A stretch of 64,000 nt of DNA from the NCBI GenBank assembly GCA_902798545.1, contig CADBWQ010000003.1, positions 63,125 to 127,124 of the forward strand, written 5' to 3'. This DNA is from Oscillospiraceae bacterium (GTDB taxonomy: Bacteria; Bacillota; Clostridia; Oscillospirales; Oscillospiraceae). This document shows positions 1 through 8,010 of this stretch, piece by piece (position 1 is the first letter of the stretch; every line of letters begins with the position of its first letter). The translations under genes and the position numbers were made by a program. The notes under the pieces are model-generated. The model did no database searches and was not told the DNA's origin. It saw only the letters and a program-made list of their open reading frames with translations.

Positions 1-384
1 GTTGATAAACGGGAAGCGGTACCGTCGGTCGGTCGGATCCTTCAGCTCTCTCAGGCAGTCCGGGCAGGTTGCGATATCCGGAGAGATGAGTGTGTTTCTC
101 TCCTCCTGCCGCTCACTGCCGATGATGGTGAAGCGCTCAAAGCCCCGTACCGGGATTTCCCTGCTGCGGATCTCTTCGATCACGGCGAGCGGCGGTGCTT
201 TCCGCGGCAGCTCCCGCAGGAAGGCATTGATTGCCGTCTCTTCCCCCTCCAGCTCCATCGTCACGCCGGACGAGGTGTTCCGGATCGTTCCTTTCAGTCC
301 GTGTTCCCGCACCAGCCGGTGAATGAACGGGCGAAAGCCCACACCCTGCACAATTCCCCTGATTTTTACTTCCGCTGCCTGCAT
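1..384 (-). CDS. hypF: HypF carbamoyltransferase, N-terminal fragment (runs off left edge)
   Basis: The minus-strand frame is open from the ATG at 384 to the window edge, 128 codons. The first ~90 residues are an acylphosphatase domain with the motif VQGVGFRPFIHRL. It is followed by the start of the zinc-finger region (CPDCLREL, then DPTDRRYRFPFIN), the order found in HypF. HypF makes the cyanide ligand precursor of [NiFe] hydrogenases: it uses carbamoyl phosphate and ATP to form a thiocarbamate on HypE. Only about one sixth of the usual ~750 residues is visible, so the YrdC-like and Kae1-like domains must lie to the left. The hydrogenase encoded in this window is of the [FeFe] type, which does not need HypF, so a [NiFe] enzyme is probably encoded elsewhere. 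Confidence 0.9.
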   Translation of the reverse strand, partial: MQAAEVKIRGIVQGVGFRPFIHRLVREHGLKGTIRNTSSGVTMELEGEETAINAFLRELPRKAPPLAVIEEIRSREIPVRGFERFTIIGSERQEERNTLISPDIATCPDCLRELKDPTDRRYRFPFIN

Positions 385-592
385 CCAACTCTTCCTCTAT
401 CTGTCCTGTCTCTCCTCAATTGCTGTGCCGTTCTGCACTGCAATGGGGATTGTTTTCTTCTCCGGCAGGTCGTACAGCCGCACGGCATGACCGGTGAAAG
501 CTCCGGCTCAGTATAACACAAAAAACTGATCCTTTAAAGACACATTCCGGAGAATTCCCGGCGCGGGACCTTCTGGTGCACAACAGAGAAAA

Positions 593-618
593 CGCCCGCG
601 GTCCGAAGACCGCGGGCG
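593..618 (-). terminator. Rho-independent terminator of the NSS transporter gene
   Basis: An 11-bp perfect stem (cgcccgcggtc / gaccgcgggcg) with a 4-nt loop. Read on the minus strand it is followed by TTTTCTCTGTT. It lies about 40 nt past the stop of the transporter gene. Confidence 0.8.
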
Positions 619-655
619 CCCTCTCAAAGGATGTATATGACGCATCTTGAAAGGT

Positions 656-2164
656 TTACTCTGTTTTCTTTCCAACTGCCGCAAAGATCCAGAAGACGAT
701 CAGTGCGCCGAATGCCACGATGTACCAGATGGCGCTAGCACCGCCGAAGAAGTCGATCATCTGGCCGGCCAGAACGAAGGCCATCACGATGGGAACGACA
801 AACTTCACGCAGACGCGGTAGAATGCCTTAAAGCCCGCAGACGGGTCGCCGTGCGCGACTTCATCCAGAACCAGATCGGGGGAATTCTCCCAGCCGATCA
901 TCAGGGCCATCAGCATGGCGCCGAGAGGCATCGCGATACCTTCAGACCAGCAGTCCATGAAGTCGAGGAAGCAATCCAGGAAGGTCGGCATGGTCTTCAT
1001 ACCGAGAAGGCTGGCCGGGCTGAAGTTGGAGCCCAAACCGTCGGCCGCGACGACAACCGCTTCCACCAGGATCAGCAGGGAGACGATCAGAACGTTGCGC
1101 TGACGGGTATCGGTCTCGCCCTTCTGGAGATCCTTGTCGATCCAGTGGGCGGCGATGGTCTCCATCAGGGAGATGGCGGAGGAAATGGCGGCGATCAGAA
1201 CGAGGACATAGAAGATCACACCGAACAGGGGGCCGAGAGCACCCATGTTGGAGAACACGTCCTGCAGCGTGATGAAGAGCAGGCCGGGGCCGCGCAGGGT
1301 GATCTCACCGGGAGCCATGCCCTGGGACAGGCCGTAGGAGACGGCAGCCGGGATAACGGCAATACCGGCCATCAGCGCGATGAGCGTATCGGCCGCGACG
1401 ATGATGACGGAGTTCTTGACAAGGTTCTCATCCTTGCCGAGGTAGGAGCCGTAGGTCAGGATGGCGCCCATGGCCAGCGACAGGGAGAAGAACATCTGGC
1501 CGCCGGCGGTACCGAGAACGGTGATCAGGTCGGGCGCTTGATCGATGAAGCCCGCGCTGACCGCATAGCCGGGGACAAACATGAACTTCAGGCCTTCCGC
1601 GGCATTGGGGAGGGTCAGGGAGCGCACGATGATGATGAGCAGCATCACGAACAGCGCCGGCATACCGACTTTATTGAACTTCTCAATACCGCCGGAGACA
1701 CCGCCCTGCACGATAACCATGCAGATGATGATGAACAGGATCGTGAAGACCACGCAGCCGAGCGGGGTGGTCAGCATCGCGCCGAAGACATCACCGCCGC
1801 TCATGGAAACAGCGCCGTTTCCGAAGCTCAGCTTCGTCATGTTCAGTGCGATGTACTGCAGGCAGTAGCCGCCGAGCACGGTGTAGAAGCTCATGATCAG
1901 GAAGGGTGCGATTGTGGCCAGCCAGCCGATCCATGCGAACTTCTTGCTGACCTTCTGGTAGGCATCAATCGGGCTGAGCTTGGTCTTACGGCCGACTGCA
2001 AGCTCGGAGACCATGATAATCATACCGACAAAGATCGCGAGGAACAGGTACACGATCAGGAAGGTGAAGCCGCCGCTCTTGCCCATCTTGTACGGGAAGC
2101 CCCAGATGTTGCCGAGACCCAGGAAGCCTAAATTGCTGCCCCATGAACTGCGATTGTTGTCCAT
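656..2164 (-). CDS. Sodium:neurotransmitter symporter (NSS/SNF) family transporter, with a shortened TM1
   Basis: A 502-residue polytopic membrane protein of the NSS (LeuT-like) family, which imports amino acids or related solutes with Na+. The family signature GLGNIWGFPY and the following KMGKSGGFTF segment are present, and about ten further hydrophobic segments follow. The start at 2164 (MDNNRSSWGS) is chosen for an AGGAGA ribosome site about 7 nt upstream; the longer frame to 2254 has none. Oddity: the N terminus reads WGSNLGFLGLGNIW, whereas the family normally has about eight more residues (pattern aAAxGSAV) between GF(L) and GLGN. In LeuT this stretch is the unwound part of TM1 that supplies backbone ligands to both Na+ sites. 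Either this is a real in-frame 24-bp loss, probably inactivating or altering ion coupling, or a sequence error. It is transcribed divergently from a LysR regulator that may control it. Confidence 0.88.
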   Translation of the reverse strand: MDNNRSSWGSNLGFLGLGNIWGFPYKMGKSGGFTFLIVYLFLAIFVGMIIMVSELAVGRKTKLSPIDAYQKVSKKFAWIGWLATIAPFLIMSFYTVLGGYCLQYIALNMTKLSFGNGAVSMSGGDVFGAMLTTPLGCVVFTILFIIICMVIVQGGVSGGIEKFNKVGMPALFVMLLIIIVRSLTLPNAAEGLKFMFVPGYAVSAGFIDQAPDLITVLGTAGGQMFFSLSLAMGAILTYGSYLGKDENLVKNSVIIVAADTLIALMAGIAVIPAAVSYGLSQGMAPGEITLRGPGLLFITLQDVFSNMGALGPLFGVIFYVLVLIAAISSAISLMETIAAHWIDKDLQKGETDTRQRNVLIVSLLILVEAVVVAADGLGSNFSPASLLGMKTMPTFLDCFLDFMDCWSEGIAMPLGAMLMALMIGWENSPDLVLDEVAHGDPSAGFKAFYRVCVKFVVPIVMAFVLAGQMIDFFGGASAIWYIVAFGALIVFWIFAAVGKKTE

Positions 2165-2422
2165 ACATTTCTCCTCTTTCCCACCGGATATAATAAAAAT
2201 TGAAAAGCCAGAACACTGATGAAGTCCCGGAGGTCTTCCGCGTCGATGCGTCATAAGCGCGGAGAGGCCGGATTCTCTTCTCTGAATACGGAACTGAACT
2301 TTTCGTCCGGTGTAATTATGAACAAATTATAACATCACTATTGCTTTTTTTAAAACGCGGGATTATTATATATGCCATAACAAAATTTCATGGATAGTTT
2401 CATCCGCAAGAAAGGCAATACC

Positions 2423-3328
2423 ATGGACAGCAAGAAAGTATACGCCCTGCTGCTGGCGGTGGAAAAGGGAAGCCTGACCTCCGCGGCAACGGAGCTCGGA
2501 TATACGCAGTCGGGCCTCACGCACATGATGAACGCGCTGGAGGAGGAGCTCGGTCTCAATCTCCTGGTCCGCAGCAAAAACGGTGTCCGCCTCTCCCCCG
2601 CCGGTCAGGCTTTGAAGCCCAAGATGCAGGCTTTTCTGGATTCTTCCGATGCGCTGGAGCAGGAGTCGGCCCGTCTCCGTCAGCACAACAGCACCACGCT
2701 CCGCCTCGGCGCTTATTCCAGTGTCGCAGCCCACTGGCTGCCGGTTATTCTTGCCTCTTTCCGCAAGGTCGATCCGACGATCGATGTTCTCATTGATGTA
2801 GGCGGTATTCCGGATATTTATGAAAAACTGAAGAACGATCAGCTGGACTGTGCCATTGTCAGTTACGAAGAGCCTTTGTGCCAGGGTCTGAGCTATATCC
2901 ATCTGGCGGATGATCCGCTCCTTGCGATCGTTCCGGAAACTGACGATCATCTGGGCTATTTCCCGATCAGGGATTTTTCCGATCAGGAATTCCTGATGCC
3001 GTCCGACGGCTTCGACATGGACATTCTCCCCCTGCTGAACCATTACCTTGGCCGGGAGCAGCCCCGTATCCGTTATACGAATCTCTCTGACAGCGCCATT
3101 GTCTCCATGGTGGAGCACAATCTCGGCATCAGCCTTCTCTCTGAACTGATCATGCAGGATATTCACTGTTCTGTGCAGGCACTGCCGCTGGATCCACCCG
3201 CTTTTCGCAAGCTTGGCATTGCCACCACGGAACGGCAGCAGAACAACAAGGCCATCCGGCGTTTTGTCCGCTGTGCGCAGCTGATCGTCGGCGAGATGTA
3301 CAAGGGTCAGCGCAGCCGGGTGATCTGA
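2423..3328 (+). CDS. LysR family transcriptional regulator
   Basis: About 301 residues, a normal LysR length. The N-terminal winged helix-turn-helix covers roughly residues 1-60 (AVEKGSLTSAATELGYTQSGLTHMMNALEEEL in outline). The rest is the periplasmic-binding-protein-like effector domain, with a typical start around LRLGAYSSVAAHWLP. I chose the internal ATG at 2423 (MDSKKVYALL) because AAAGG sits ~7 nt upstream and because LysR proteins begin close to the first helix; the ATG at 2390 has no visible ribosome site. The gene is divergent from the NSS transporter across a ~260-bp intergenic region, the usual layout for a LysR protein that controls its neighbour. The effector cannot be told from sequence. 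Confidence 0.9.
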   Translation: MDSKKVYALLLAVEKGSLTSAATELGYTQSGLTHMMNALEEELGLNLLVRSKNGVRLSPAGQALKPKMQAFLDSSDALEQESARLRQHNSTTLRLGAYSSVAAHWLPVILASFRKVDPTIDVLIDVGGIPDIYEKLKNDQLDCAIVSYEEPLCQGLSYIHLADDPLLAIVPETDDHLGYFPIRDFSDQEFLMPSDGFDMDILPLLNHYLGREQPRIRYTNLSDSAIVSMVEHNLGISLLSELIMQDIHCSVQALPLDPPAFRKLGIATTERQQNNKAIRRFVRCAQLIVGEMYKGQRSRVI

Positions 3329-3365
3329 AAAAAGAACGGAATCTTTTTTTCCTGAAAATCTCCTC

Positions 3366-3394
3366 TTGACTTTCCTCCGTATCTGCATTATAAT
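3366..3394 (+). promoter_or_regulatory. Sigma-A promoter of tRNA-Ser
   Basis: TTGACT (3366-3371), a 17-bp spacer and a perfect TATAAT (3389-3394), ending 49 bp before the tRNA. Confidence 0.8.
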
Positions 3395-3443
3395 GTCAAA
3401 GCTTTGAGCGAAACAGAATATGGTTTTTGTTTTCGACAGATAC

Positions 3444-3535
3444 GGAGAAGTCGCGTAGTTGGTCGAGCGCGCACGATTGGAAATCGTGTATACCTCATAA
3501 GGGTATCAAGGGTTCGAATCCCTTCTTCTCCGCCA
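3444..3535 (+). tRNA. tRNA-Ser (anticodon GGA)
   Basis: A 92-nt class II tRNA with a long variable arm. The acceptor stem GGAGAAG (3444-3450) pairs fully with CTTCTCC (3525-3531), followed by G and an encoded CCA. The anticodon loop TTGGAAA gives anticodon GGA, reading UCC/UCU serine codons. The T-loop is GGTTCGAATCC. A low-GC mobile cassette begins just downstream; I found no copy of the tRNA 3' end at the far side of the cassette. Confidence 0.97.
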
Positions 3536-3540
3536 AATAA

Positions 3541-3571
3541 GCACCGTGATTTTGATACAAAGTCACGGTGC
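3541..3571 (+). terminator. Hairpin just after tRNA-Ser
   Basis: A perfect 9-bp inverted repeat (gcaccgtga / tcacggtgc) with a 13-nt loop. The tail tctatttat is only moderately T-rich. Confidence 0.5.
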
Positions 3572-3631
3572 TCTATTTATGTCCCAAAACCAAAGAATAC
3601 CGGCATATTCAACGTATATTTTGTTCTACTC

Positions 3632-3664
3632 ATTCCCCAGTGGAGTTTTGTTCCACTGGGGAAT
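3632..3664 (+). terminator. Strong hairpin upstream of the repeat array
   Basis: A perfect 13-bp inverted repeat (attccccagtgga / tccactggggaat) around a gttttgt loop, with a weak T tail (tgcttgttt). It may be the terminator at the edge of a lost mobile element. Confidence 0.45.
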
Positions 3665-3707
3665 TGCTTGTTTCAAGTGCCTAACCAGTAATACAAATTA
3701 TTCCTAC

Positions 3708-3787
3708 CGTGCGATTTATGGGGGTATCGTGTGAAATATGAGGTTAACGTGCAATTGATGGAGCTATCGTGTGAATTGCGAAGCGGA
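3708..3787. repeat. Four degenerate 20-bp direct repeats
   Basis: Units begin at 3708, 3728, 3748 and 3768 with an exact 20-bp period. Each starts cgtg(c/t)ga or cgtgcaa, followed by tatg/gatg. The array is noncoding. It could be protein-binding iterons or the multiple-repeat end of a transposon of the IS21 kind. The rest of the 3536-3957 gap holds the two hairpins described separately and no credible gene. Confidence 0.6.
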
Positions 3788-3957
3788 TTCCCAATTTCAA
3801 ACGAGTCTTCTTGGCTCAGATAGCTTAATCGATATTAGGCTAAAAATGAGAAATAGCTTGTTGGTGAAGAGTTTGAATATTTCAATTTTTGTTTGATATT
3901 CGTCTTCTGCTAAAGACAATTATTTGGTTTGCCCAGGCACATAATGCAGAAAATCCA

Positions 3958-4006
3958 TTGACATAAAAGATCCTATATAGTAGAATTGTTTCATTACTAT
4001 ATAGGA
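3958..4006 (+). promoter_or_regulatory. Promoter with overlapping palindromic operator for the MarR/radical SAM operon
   Basis: TTGACA (3958-3963), a 17-bp spacer and TAGAAT (3981-3986). A perfect 12-bp inverted repeat, tcctatatagta (3971-3982) and tactatatagga (3995-4006), with a 12-bp spacer, overlaps the -10 box and reaches into the ribosome site of the MarR gene. A bound MarR dimer pair there would block transcription, so autorepression is the natural reading. Confidence 0.8.
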
Positions 4007-4015
4007 GTAATTTGC

Positions 4016-4450
4016 ATGAAGATGAACGGAGGATTTTTGATCACAAAGATCAAGCAGCTAGGTGATCGAATCTTTGAAAAGGTCCTCAGCGAGAACAATG
4101 TTGATGCCTTTAACGGTGCGCAGGGGCGAATCTTGTTCGTGCTGTGGCAGGGGGATGGTATTCCCATCAAAGCCCTATCAGATCGTTGCGGACTTGCTAT
4201 CACTTCGCTTACAACTATGCTGGATCGCATGGAAAAGCAGGGCTTAATCACGCGCACTCAAGATAACAGCGACAAGCGAAAAACGCTGCTGATTCTGACA
4301 GATAAAGCCCGTTCACTGAAAACGGCTTATGATGCTGTTTCAGATAAAATGGGAGAGATTTATTACAAGGGATTCTCGGAGGAGGAAATCAGATCCTTTG
4401 AGAGTTACTTGGATCGTATACTCATGAATCTGGAGGGGTGGGAGGAATGA
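4016..4450 (+). CDS. MarR family regulator of the radical SAM mobile pair
   Basis: A 144-residue winged helix-turn-helix protein. The core carries IPIKALSDRCGLAITSLTTMLDRMEKQGLI (recognition helix) and the wing motif DNSDKRKTLLILT, the MarR D-x-R-type wing. The start at 4016 has AGGAG 8 nt upstream; the longer frame from 3986 would run back through the promoter/operator. Its stop overlaps the start of the next gene (ATGA), so the three genes form a translationally coupled operon. MarR proteins in this exact position are known companions of radical SAM mobile pair genes A and B. It is likely autorepressed through the palindrome at 3971-4006. Codon use and GC are clearly lower than in flanking genes, which suggests acquisition by transfer. 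Confidence 0.85.
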   Translation: MKMNGGFLITKIKQLGDRIFEKVLSENNVDAFNGAQGRILFVLWQGDGIPIKALSDRCGLAITSLTTMLDRMEKQGLITRTQDNSDKRKTLLILTDKARSLKTAYDAVSDKMGEIYYKGFSEEEIRSFESYLDRILMNLEGWEE

Positions 4451-5148
4451 GCGTCTGTATCAAGGACCAGATCCAGAATATGAATTTGGTAATCGGATGT
4501 ACCGTGGGTTGTGATTACTGCTATGCCCGGAATAATGTAAAGCGGTATCATATGATCGAGGATTTTGCAAAGCCAGAATTCTTTCCGGGGAAGCTGCGCC
4601 TTATGGAGAAGCCAAAACCTCAGAATTTCCTGCTCACCGGCATGAGCGATTTGTCTGTCTGGAAGAAAGAATGGCTGGACGAGGTTTTTGCCAAAATGCG
4701 GGAAAATCCACAGCATCAATTTCTCTTCTTATCGAAGCGCCCCGACCTCCTAGACATTGATACCGATCTGGACAACGCCTGGTTCGGTGTTACGGTTACC
4801 CGGAGGTCTGAGCTATGGCGCATTGATGCACTGCGGAAAAATGTCCGCGCAAAACACTACCATGTTACTTTTGAGCCTCTGTTTGATGATCCCGGTGAAG
4901 TCGACCTGCATGGGATTGAATGGATTGTTGTCGGTACGATGACTGGCGCGCAGAGCAGGAAGGTACACACCGATTTGGCTTGGGCTGTTTCCCTGACAGA
5001 GCAGGCCCATTCGCTACAGATCCCGGTTTTCTGGAAGGAAGACCTGATTCCCATCGTGGGTGATGACCTGATGATTCAGGAGATGCCGGAAGCTTTCAAC
5101 AAGGTATTGGAGGAACAGAAGAAATGGAACGCAAAGAAATCAAAGTGA
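4447..5148 (+). CDS. Radical SAM mobile pair protein A
   Basis: A 233-residue radical SAM protein. The CX3CX2C cluster motif is visible near the N terminus as CTVGCDYCYARN (about residues 18-29); these cysteines would hold the [4Fe-4S] cluster that cleaves S-adenosylmethionine. The remainder matches the DUF5131/spore-photoproduct-lyase-like layout (FLLTGMSDL, FLFLSKRPDLL, WFGVTVT, FEPLFDDP, EWIVVGTMTG). It overlaps the MarR gene by 4 nt and the B protein by 25 nt. The family is defined by this pairing in mobile cassettes of Firmicutes. The substrate is unknown; related proteins act on nucleic acid or its photolesions, but that function is not shown here. Confidence 0.85.
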   Translation: MSVCIKDQIQNMNLVIGCTVGCDYCYARNNVKRYHMIEDFAKPEFFPGKLRLMEKPKPQNFLLTGMSDLSVWKKEWLDEVFAKMRENPQHQFLFLSKRPDLLDIDTDLDNAWFGVTVTRRSELWRIDALRKNVRAKHYHVTFEPLFDDPGEVDLHGIEWIVVGTMTGAQSRKVHTDLAWAVSLTEQAHSLQIPVFWKEDLIPIVGDDLMIQEMPEAFNKVLEEQKKWNAKKSK

Positions 5149-6035
5149 ATTTTGTAGGAACCAAAAGCGTTATGACCAAGTCAAACGCTCCCCTGGGCGG
5201 ATATGCCGTTAATCCTTATGTGGGTTGCCCTCACGCCTGCCAATATTGCTACGCTTCCTTCATGAAACGCTTCACCGGGCATACCGAGGAATGGGGCAGC
5301 TTTATGGATGTAAAGGAGTGGCCGGAAATCACCAATCCCCGGAAATACGCAGGGCAGAAGGTCATCATCGGTACGGTTACGGATGGCTATAATCCGCTGG
5401 AAGAGACATATGGGAAAACAAGACTGATCCTGGAACAGTTGAAGGACAGCGGCGCGGATATCCTCATCTGCACCAAATCCGATCTTGTTCTGCGTGACAT
5501 GGATCTGCTGCAGGAGATCAACAGGAAAAATACATTGACGGTATCCTGGTCTGTCAATACGCTGGATGAATCCTTCAAAGACGATATGGACTCCGCTGTA
5601 AGCATTGAGCGGAGGCTTGCGGCTATGAAGCAGATTTATGATGCCGGTATCCGCACGGTCTGCTTCATCTCTCCGGTATTCCCCGGTATCACAGACATTG
5701 AGGCGATCATTGACAGAGCGAAGGATCAGTGCGACCTGATCTGGTTGGAAAACCTGAACTTGCGTGGTGGATTCAAAAAGACGATCATGGATTACATTGC
5801 GGAAAAGCATCCTGATCTGCTTCCGCTCTACGATGAGATTTATAACAAGAAGAATCGCAGCTATTTTGAAGCACTTGAAAAGAAAGCCGAAGAGATTGCA
5901 AAGAAGTACGACTGCCGCTTTGTAGATAATGAAACTCCGTATGAGCGTGTGCAGAGGGGACATCCAACGATCGTGGACTACTTCTACCATGAAGAGGTCA
6001 GAGGCACTGCCAATAGTGGGAAAAGAAACAAGTGA
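5124..6035 (+). CDS. Radical SAM mobile pair protein B
   Basis: A 303-residue radical SAM protein with CPHACQYCYA (about residues 35-44) as the CX3CX2C motif. It is preceded by the PLGGYAVNPYVGC stretch typical of the Spl-like/rSAM pair B group. Later segments fit a TIM-barrel radical SAM enzyme: VIIGTVTDGYNPLEE, ILICTKSDLVLRD, LTVSWSVNTLDE and VCFISPVFPG. It starts inside the A gene with GGAGG ~9 nt upstream, so the two are translationally coupled. A terminator follows at 6080. A and B occur together with the MarR regulator as a portable three-gene unit; the reaction is unknown. Confidence 0.87.
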   Translation: MERKEIKVNFVGTKSVMTKSNAPLGGYAVNPYVGCPHACQYCYASFMKRFTGHTEEWGSFMDVKEWPEITNPRKYAGQKVIIGTVTDGYNPLEETYGKTRLILEQLKDSGADILICTKSDLVLRDMDLLQEINRKNTLTVSWSVNTLDESFKDDMDSAVSIERRLAAMKQIYDAGIRTVCFISPVFPGITDIEAIIDRAKDQCDLIWLENLNLRGGFKKTIMDYIAEKHPDLLPLYDEIYNKKNRSYFEALEKKAEEIAKKYDCRFVDNETPYERVQRGHPTIVDYFYHEEVRGTANSGKRNK

Positions 6036-6079
6036 AGTAAACTCAAACACTTCAGTTTTTGCTAATTGAATACAACCTA

Positions 6080-6109
6080 AGAGATCGGAGAAATCCGGTC
6101 TCTTTTCAT
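6080..6109 (+). terminator. Terminator of the radical SAM pair operon
   Basis: A 9-bp stem (agagatcgg / ccggtctct, one mismatch) with a 6-nt loop, followed by tttcatttt. Confidence 0.75.
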
Positions 6110-6316
6110 TTTACGAAGGAGGGCTGCCCGTGAGCCTTTTTCGTGTATACGTGGATGGGTAACTAACCTGAAAGCAATATGATATTTGCTTTATGGCTCT
6201 CGATCGTAATAGTCGGGGGCTTCTCTTTTTTTACCTGGTACATAGGATGGATGTGAAGCCCCTATCTCTTATTTCCTGAAACCCGGGGACATGATTCTGC
6301 CCGCAGGAGAAGGCGA

Positions 6317-6349
6317 GGGCTGCCGCACCGTTTACCGGTGCAGCAGCCC
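6317..6349 (-). terminator. Hairpin terminating ridA
   Basis: A 14-bp stem (gggctgccgcaccg / cggtgcagcagccc, one mismatch) lying 10 nt past the ridA stop on the minus strand. The T tail is poor, so termination is probable rather than certain. Confidence 0.5.
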
Positions 6350-6358
6350 CTTGATTCG

Positions 6359-6727
6359 TCACTTTTCTGCAATGGCCTCGATCTCACAGAGCACTCCCTT
6401 GGGAAGCGCTTTTACCGCGACGCAACTGCGCGCCGGTTTGGAGGTGAAGTATTTGGCATAGACCTCGTTGAAGGCGGCAAAATCTCCCATCTCAGCCAGG
6501 AAACAGGTCGTTTTTACGACATGATCCATGGAACTTCCGGCAGCCTCCAGGATCGCGCGGACATTTTTGCAGCTCTGTTCCGCCTGTGCGGCGATTCCCT
6601 CGGGGACGGAACCGTCCGCCGGATCCACTGGGATCTGCCCGGAGGTGATGATCAGACCGAGCACCTCAAAGGCCTGAGAATAGGGGCCGATGGCGCCGGG
6701 TGCATTTATTGTATCGATGACTCTCAT
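6359..6727 (-). CDS. ridA: RidA/YjgF/YER057c family reactive-intermediate deaminase
   Basis: A 122-residue single-domain protein. Family landmarks are the N-terminal APGAIGPYSQA, ITSGQIPVDP, the C-terminal RSCVAVKALPKG (with the conserved Arg that binds the imine carboxylate) and the terminal CEIEAIA. RidA proteins hydrolyse reactive enamines/imines released by pyridoxal-phosphate enzymes. The start at 6727 has AAGGAG ~10 nt upstream; the longer frame has none. It lies 50 nt downstream of the MalY/PatB-type PLP enzyme on the same strand, a functionally sensible pairing since that lyase produces 2-aminoacrylate. Confidence 0.93.
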   Translation of the reverse strand: MRVIDTINAPGAIGPYSQAFEVLGLIITSGQIPVDPADGSVPEGIAAQAEQSCKNVRAILEAAGSSMDHVVKTTCFLAEMGDFAAFNEVYAKYFTSKPARSCVAVKALPKGVLCEIEAIAEK

Positions 6728-6777
6728 ATCTGTATAACTCCTTCCGTTGTGAAGAACATAATTCTGAACGGTTCCGA

Positions 6778-7989
6778 TCACGCGTTTTTCGCGAGGATGG
6801 CGTCGCGCATGCGCTCCAGGCCGGTCTGAATGATCGAACGGGGCATCGCCAGATTCAGGCGGATGAACCGGTTCGCATTTCCGACAAACAGGGCGTCGCC
6901 GCCCTCGAGCAGAACACCGGCCTTGTAGGCGAAGAAGGAAGGAAGATCGTCCTCTTTGTCAAAGTAGGCGGACATGTCTACCCATGCCAGATACGTCGCC
7001 TCGGGGATCTCCATGACCGCTTCCGGCAGATTCTCCTCCAGGAAATCCTTCAGGAAACGGAAATTTCCGTCCAGATATGCTTTCATCTCCTCGTGCCACT
7101 TTCCGCCGACGTCATACGCCGCTTTCTGGCCGACCAGGGAGAGGGGATTGACAAATCCGCCGATCTTGTCCGCCGCCTTGAACTCATTGCGGGTCACCTC
7201 ATCGCGGATGATGATGTTGGAGAACTGAAGTCCTGCCATGTTGAAGGTCTTGCTGGCGGACATGCAGGTGATCAGCTTCTTATACTCCGTCATAACCTTG
7301 GCCATCGGGATGTGCTTCTTTCCGGCGCGGATCAGATCGCAGTGGATCTCATCGGAAATGATCCAGAGATTGTATTTTTCCACGATCTCTGCCACGGCCG
7401 AGAGCTCTTCCGCTGTCCACATGCGCCCGGTGGGGTTGTGCGGATTGCAGAAAATCACCAGCTTTGCCTTGGGGTCAGCGCAGCATCTCTCAAAATTCTC
7501 GAGATCCATGGTGAAATGGCCGGCATTATCTCTCTTCAGCGGCGAAGGAAGGAACTCCACATTGTTATACTCGCAGGCATGAGCAAAATAGCCGTAGGAA
7601 GGGGTGTTGATAATCACCTTCTCGTCCTTCTGGCAGAGGGTTTCGACCAGCTGGAAGAGCGCGGGGATGATGCCCGGGGAGAAGGTGAGCTCATCCTTGG
7701 GAACATCCCAGTCATAGTGATCCCGGCACCATTTGGCGAAGGACTGATAGTAATCGTCATCATAAACGCCGGTGTAGCCGAAGATCCTCCGGTCGATCCG
7801 GTCTTTTAACGCGTCGCAGATCTCGGGAGCAACAGCAAACTCCATATCTGCCACCCACATACGGACGAATTCGTCATCCGCATAGGGGAATTTCTTCTCG
7901 GGACCGGCGTGGAAAATATAGCCGCGGAAACCGTCGGTGTTCAGTGCATTGGTATGGGTGCGGTCGATAATCTCATCAAAGTTATACAT
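6778..7989 (-). CDS. MalY/PatB family PLP-dependent cystathionine beta-lyase/aminotransferase
   Basis: A 403-residue fold-type I aminotransferase of class I/II. The PLP lysine is in SASKTFNMAGLQ (about residue 245). The conserved CNPHNPTGR and SDEIHCDL motifs and the C-terminal RFIRLNLAMPR arginine are present. The MalY/PatB group typically cleaves cystathionine or cysteine to pyruvate, ammonia and a thiol. The start has AAAGGAGG just upstream. Flanked by ridA downstream and an amino-acid transporter upstream, all on the minus strand, it suggests uptake and catabolism of a sulfur amino acid, which is inference from context. Confidence 0.92.
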   Translation of the reverse strand: MYNFDEIIDRTHTNALNTDGFRGYIFHAGPEKKFPYADDEFVRMWVADMEFAVAPEICDALKDRIDRRIFGYTGVYDDDYYQSFAKWCRDHYDWDVPKDELTFSPGIIPALFQLVETLCQKDEKVIINTPSYGYFAHACEYNNVEFLPSPLKRDNAGHFTMDLENFERCCADPKAKLVIFCNPHNPTGRMWTAEELSAVAEIVEKYNLWIISDEIHCDLIRAGKKHIPMAKVMTEYKKLITCMSASKTFNMAGLQFSNIIIRDEVTRNEFKAADKIGGFVNPLSLVGQKAAYDVGGKWHEEMKAYLDGNFRFLKDFLEENLPEAVMEIPEATYLAWVDMSAYFDKEDDLPSFFAYKAGVLLEGGDALFVGNANRFIRLNLAMPRSIIQTGLERMRDAILAKNA

Positions 7990-8010
7990 GGGGAACCTCC
8001 TTTATGTGCA

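Noticed and set aside
647-2131. Long plus-strand ORF (494 codons) opposite the NSS transporter
   Set aside because: His/Asp/Gly-rich antisense shadow of the transporter gene; no family features.
3444-6112. tRNA-Ser as an attachment site for the radical SAM cassette
   Set aside because: No integrase gene and no repeat of the tRNA 3' end found near the far border, so site-specific integration is not supported.
6179-6256. 25-codon hydrophobic ORF (MIFALWLSIVIVGGFSFF...) on the plus strand
   Set aside because: One plausible TM segment, but no ribosome site, no known family and high chance of random occurrence.
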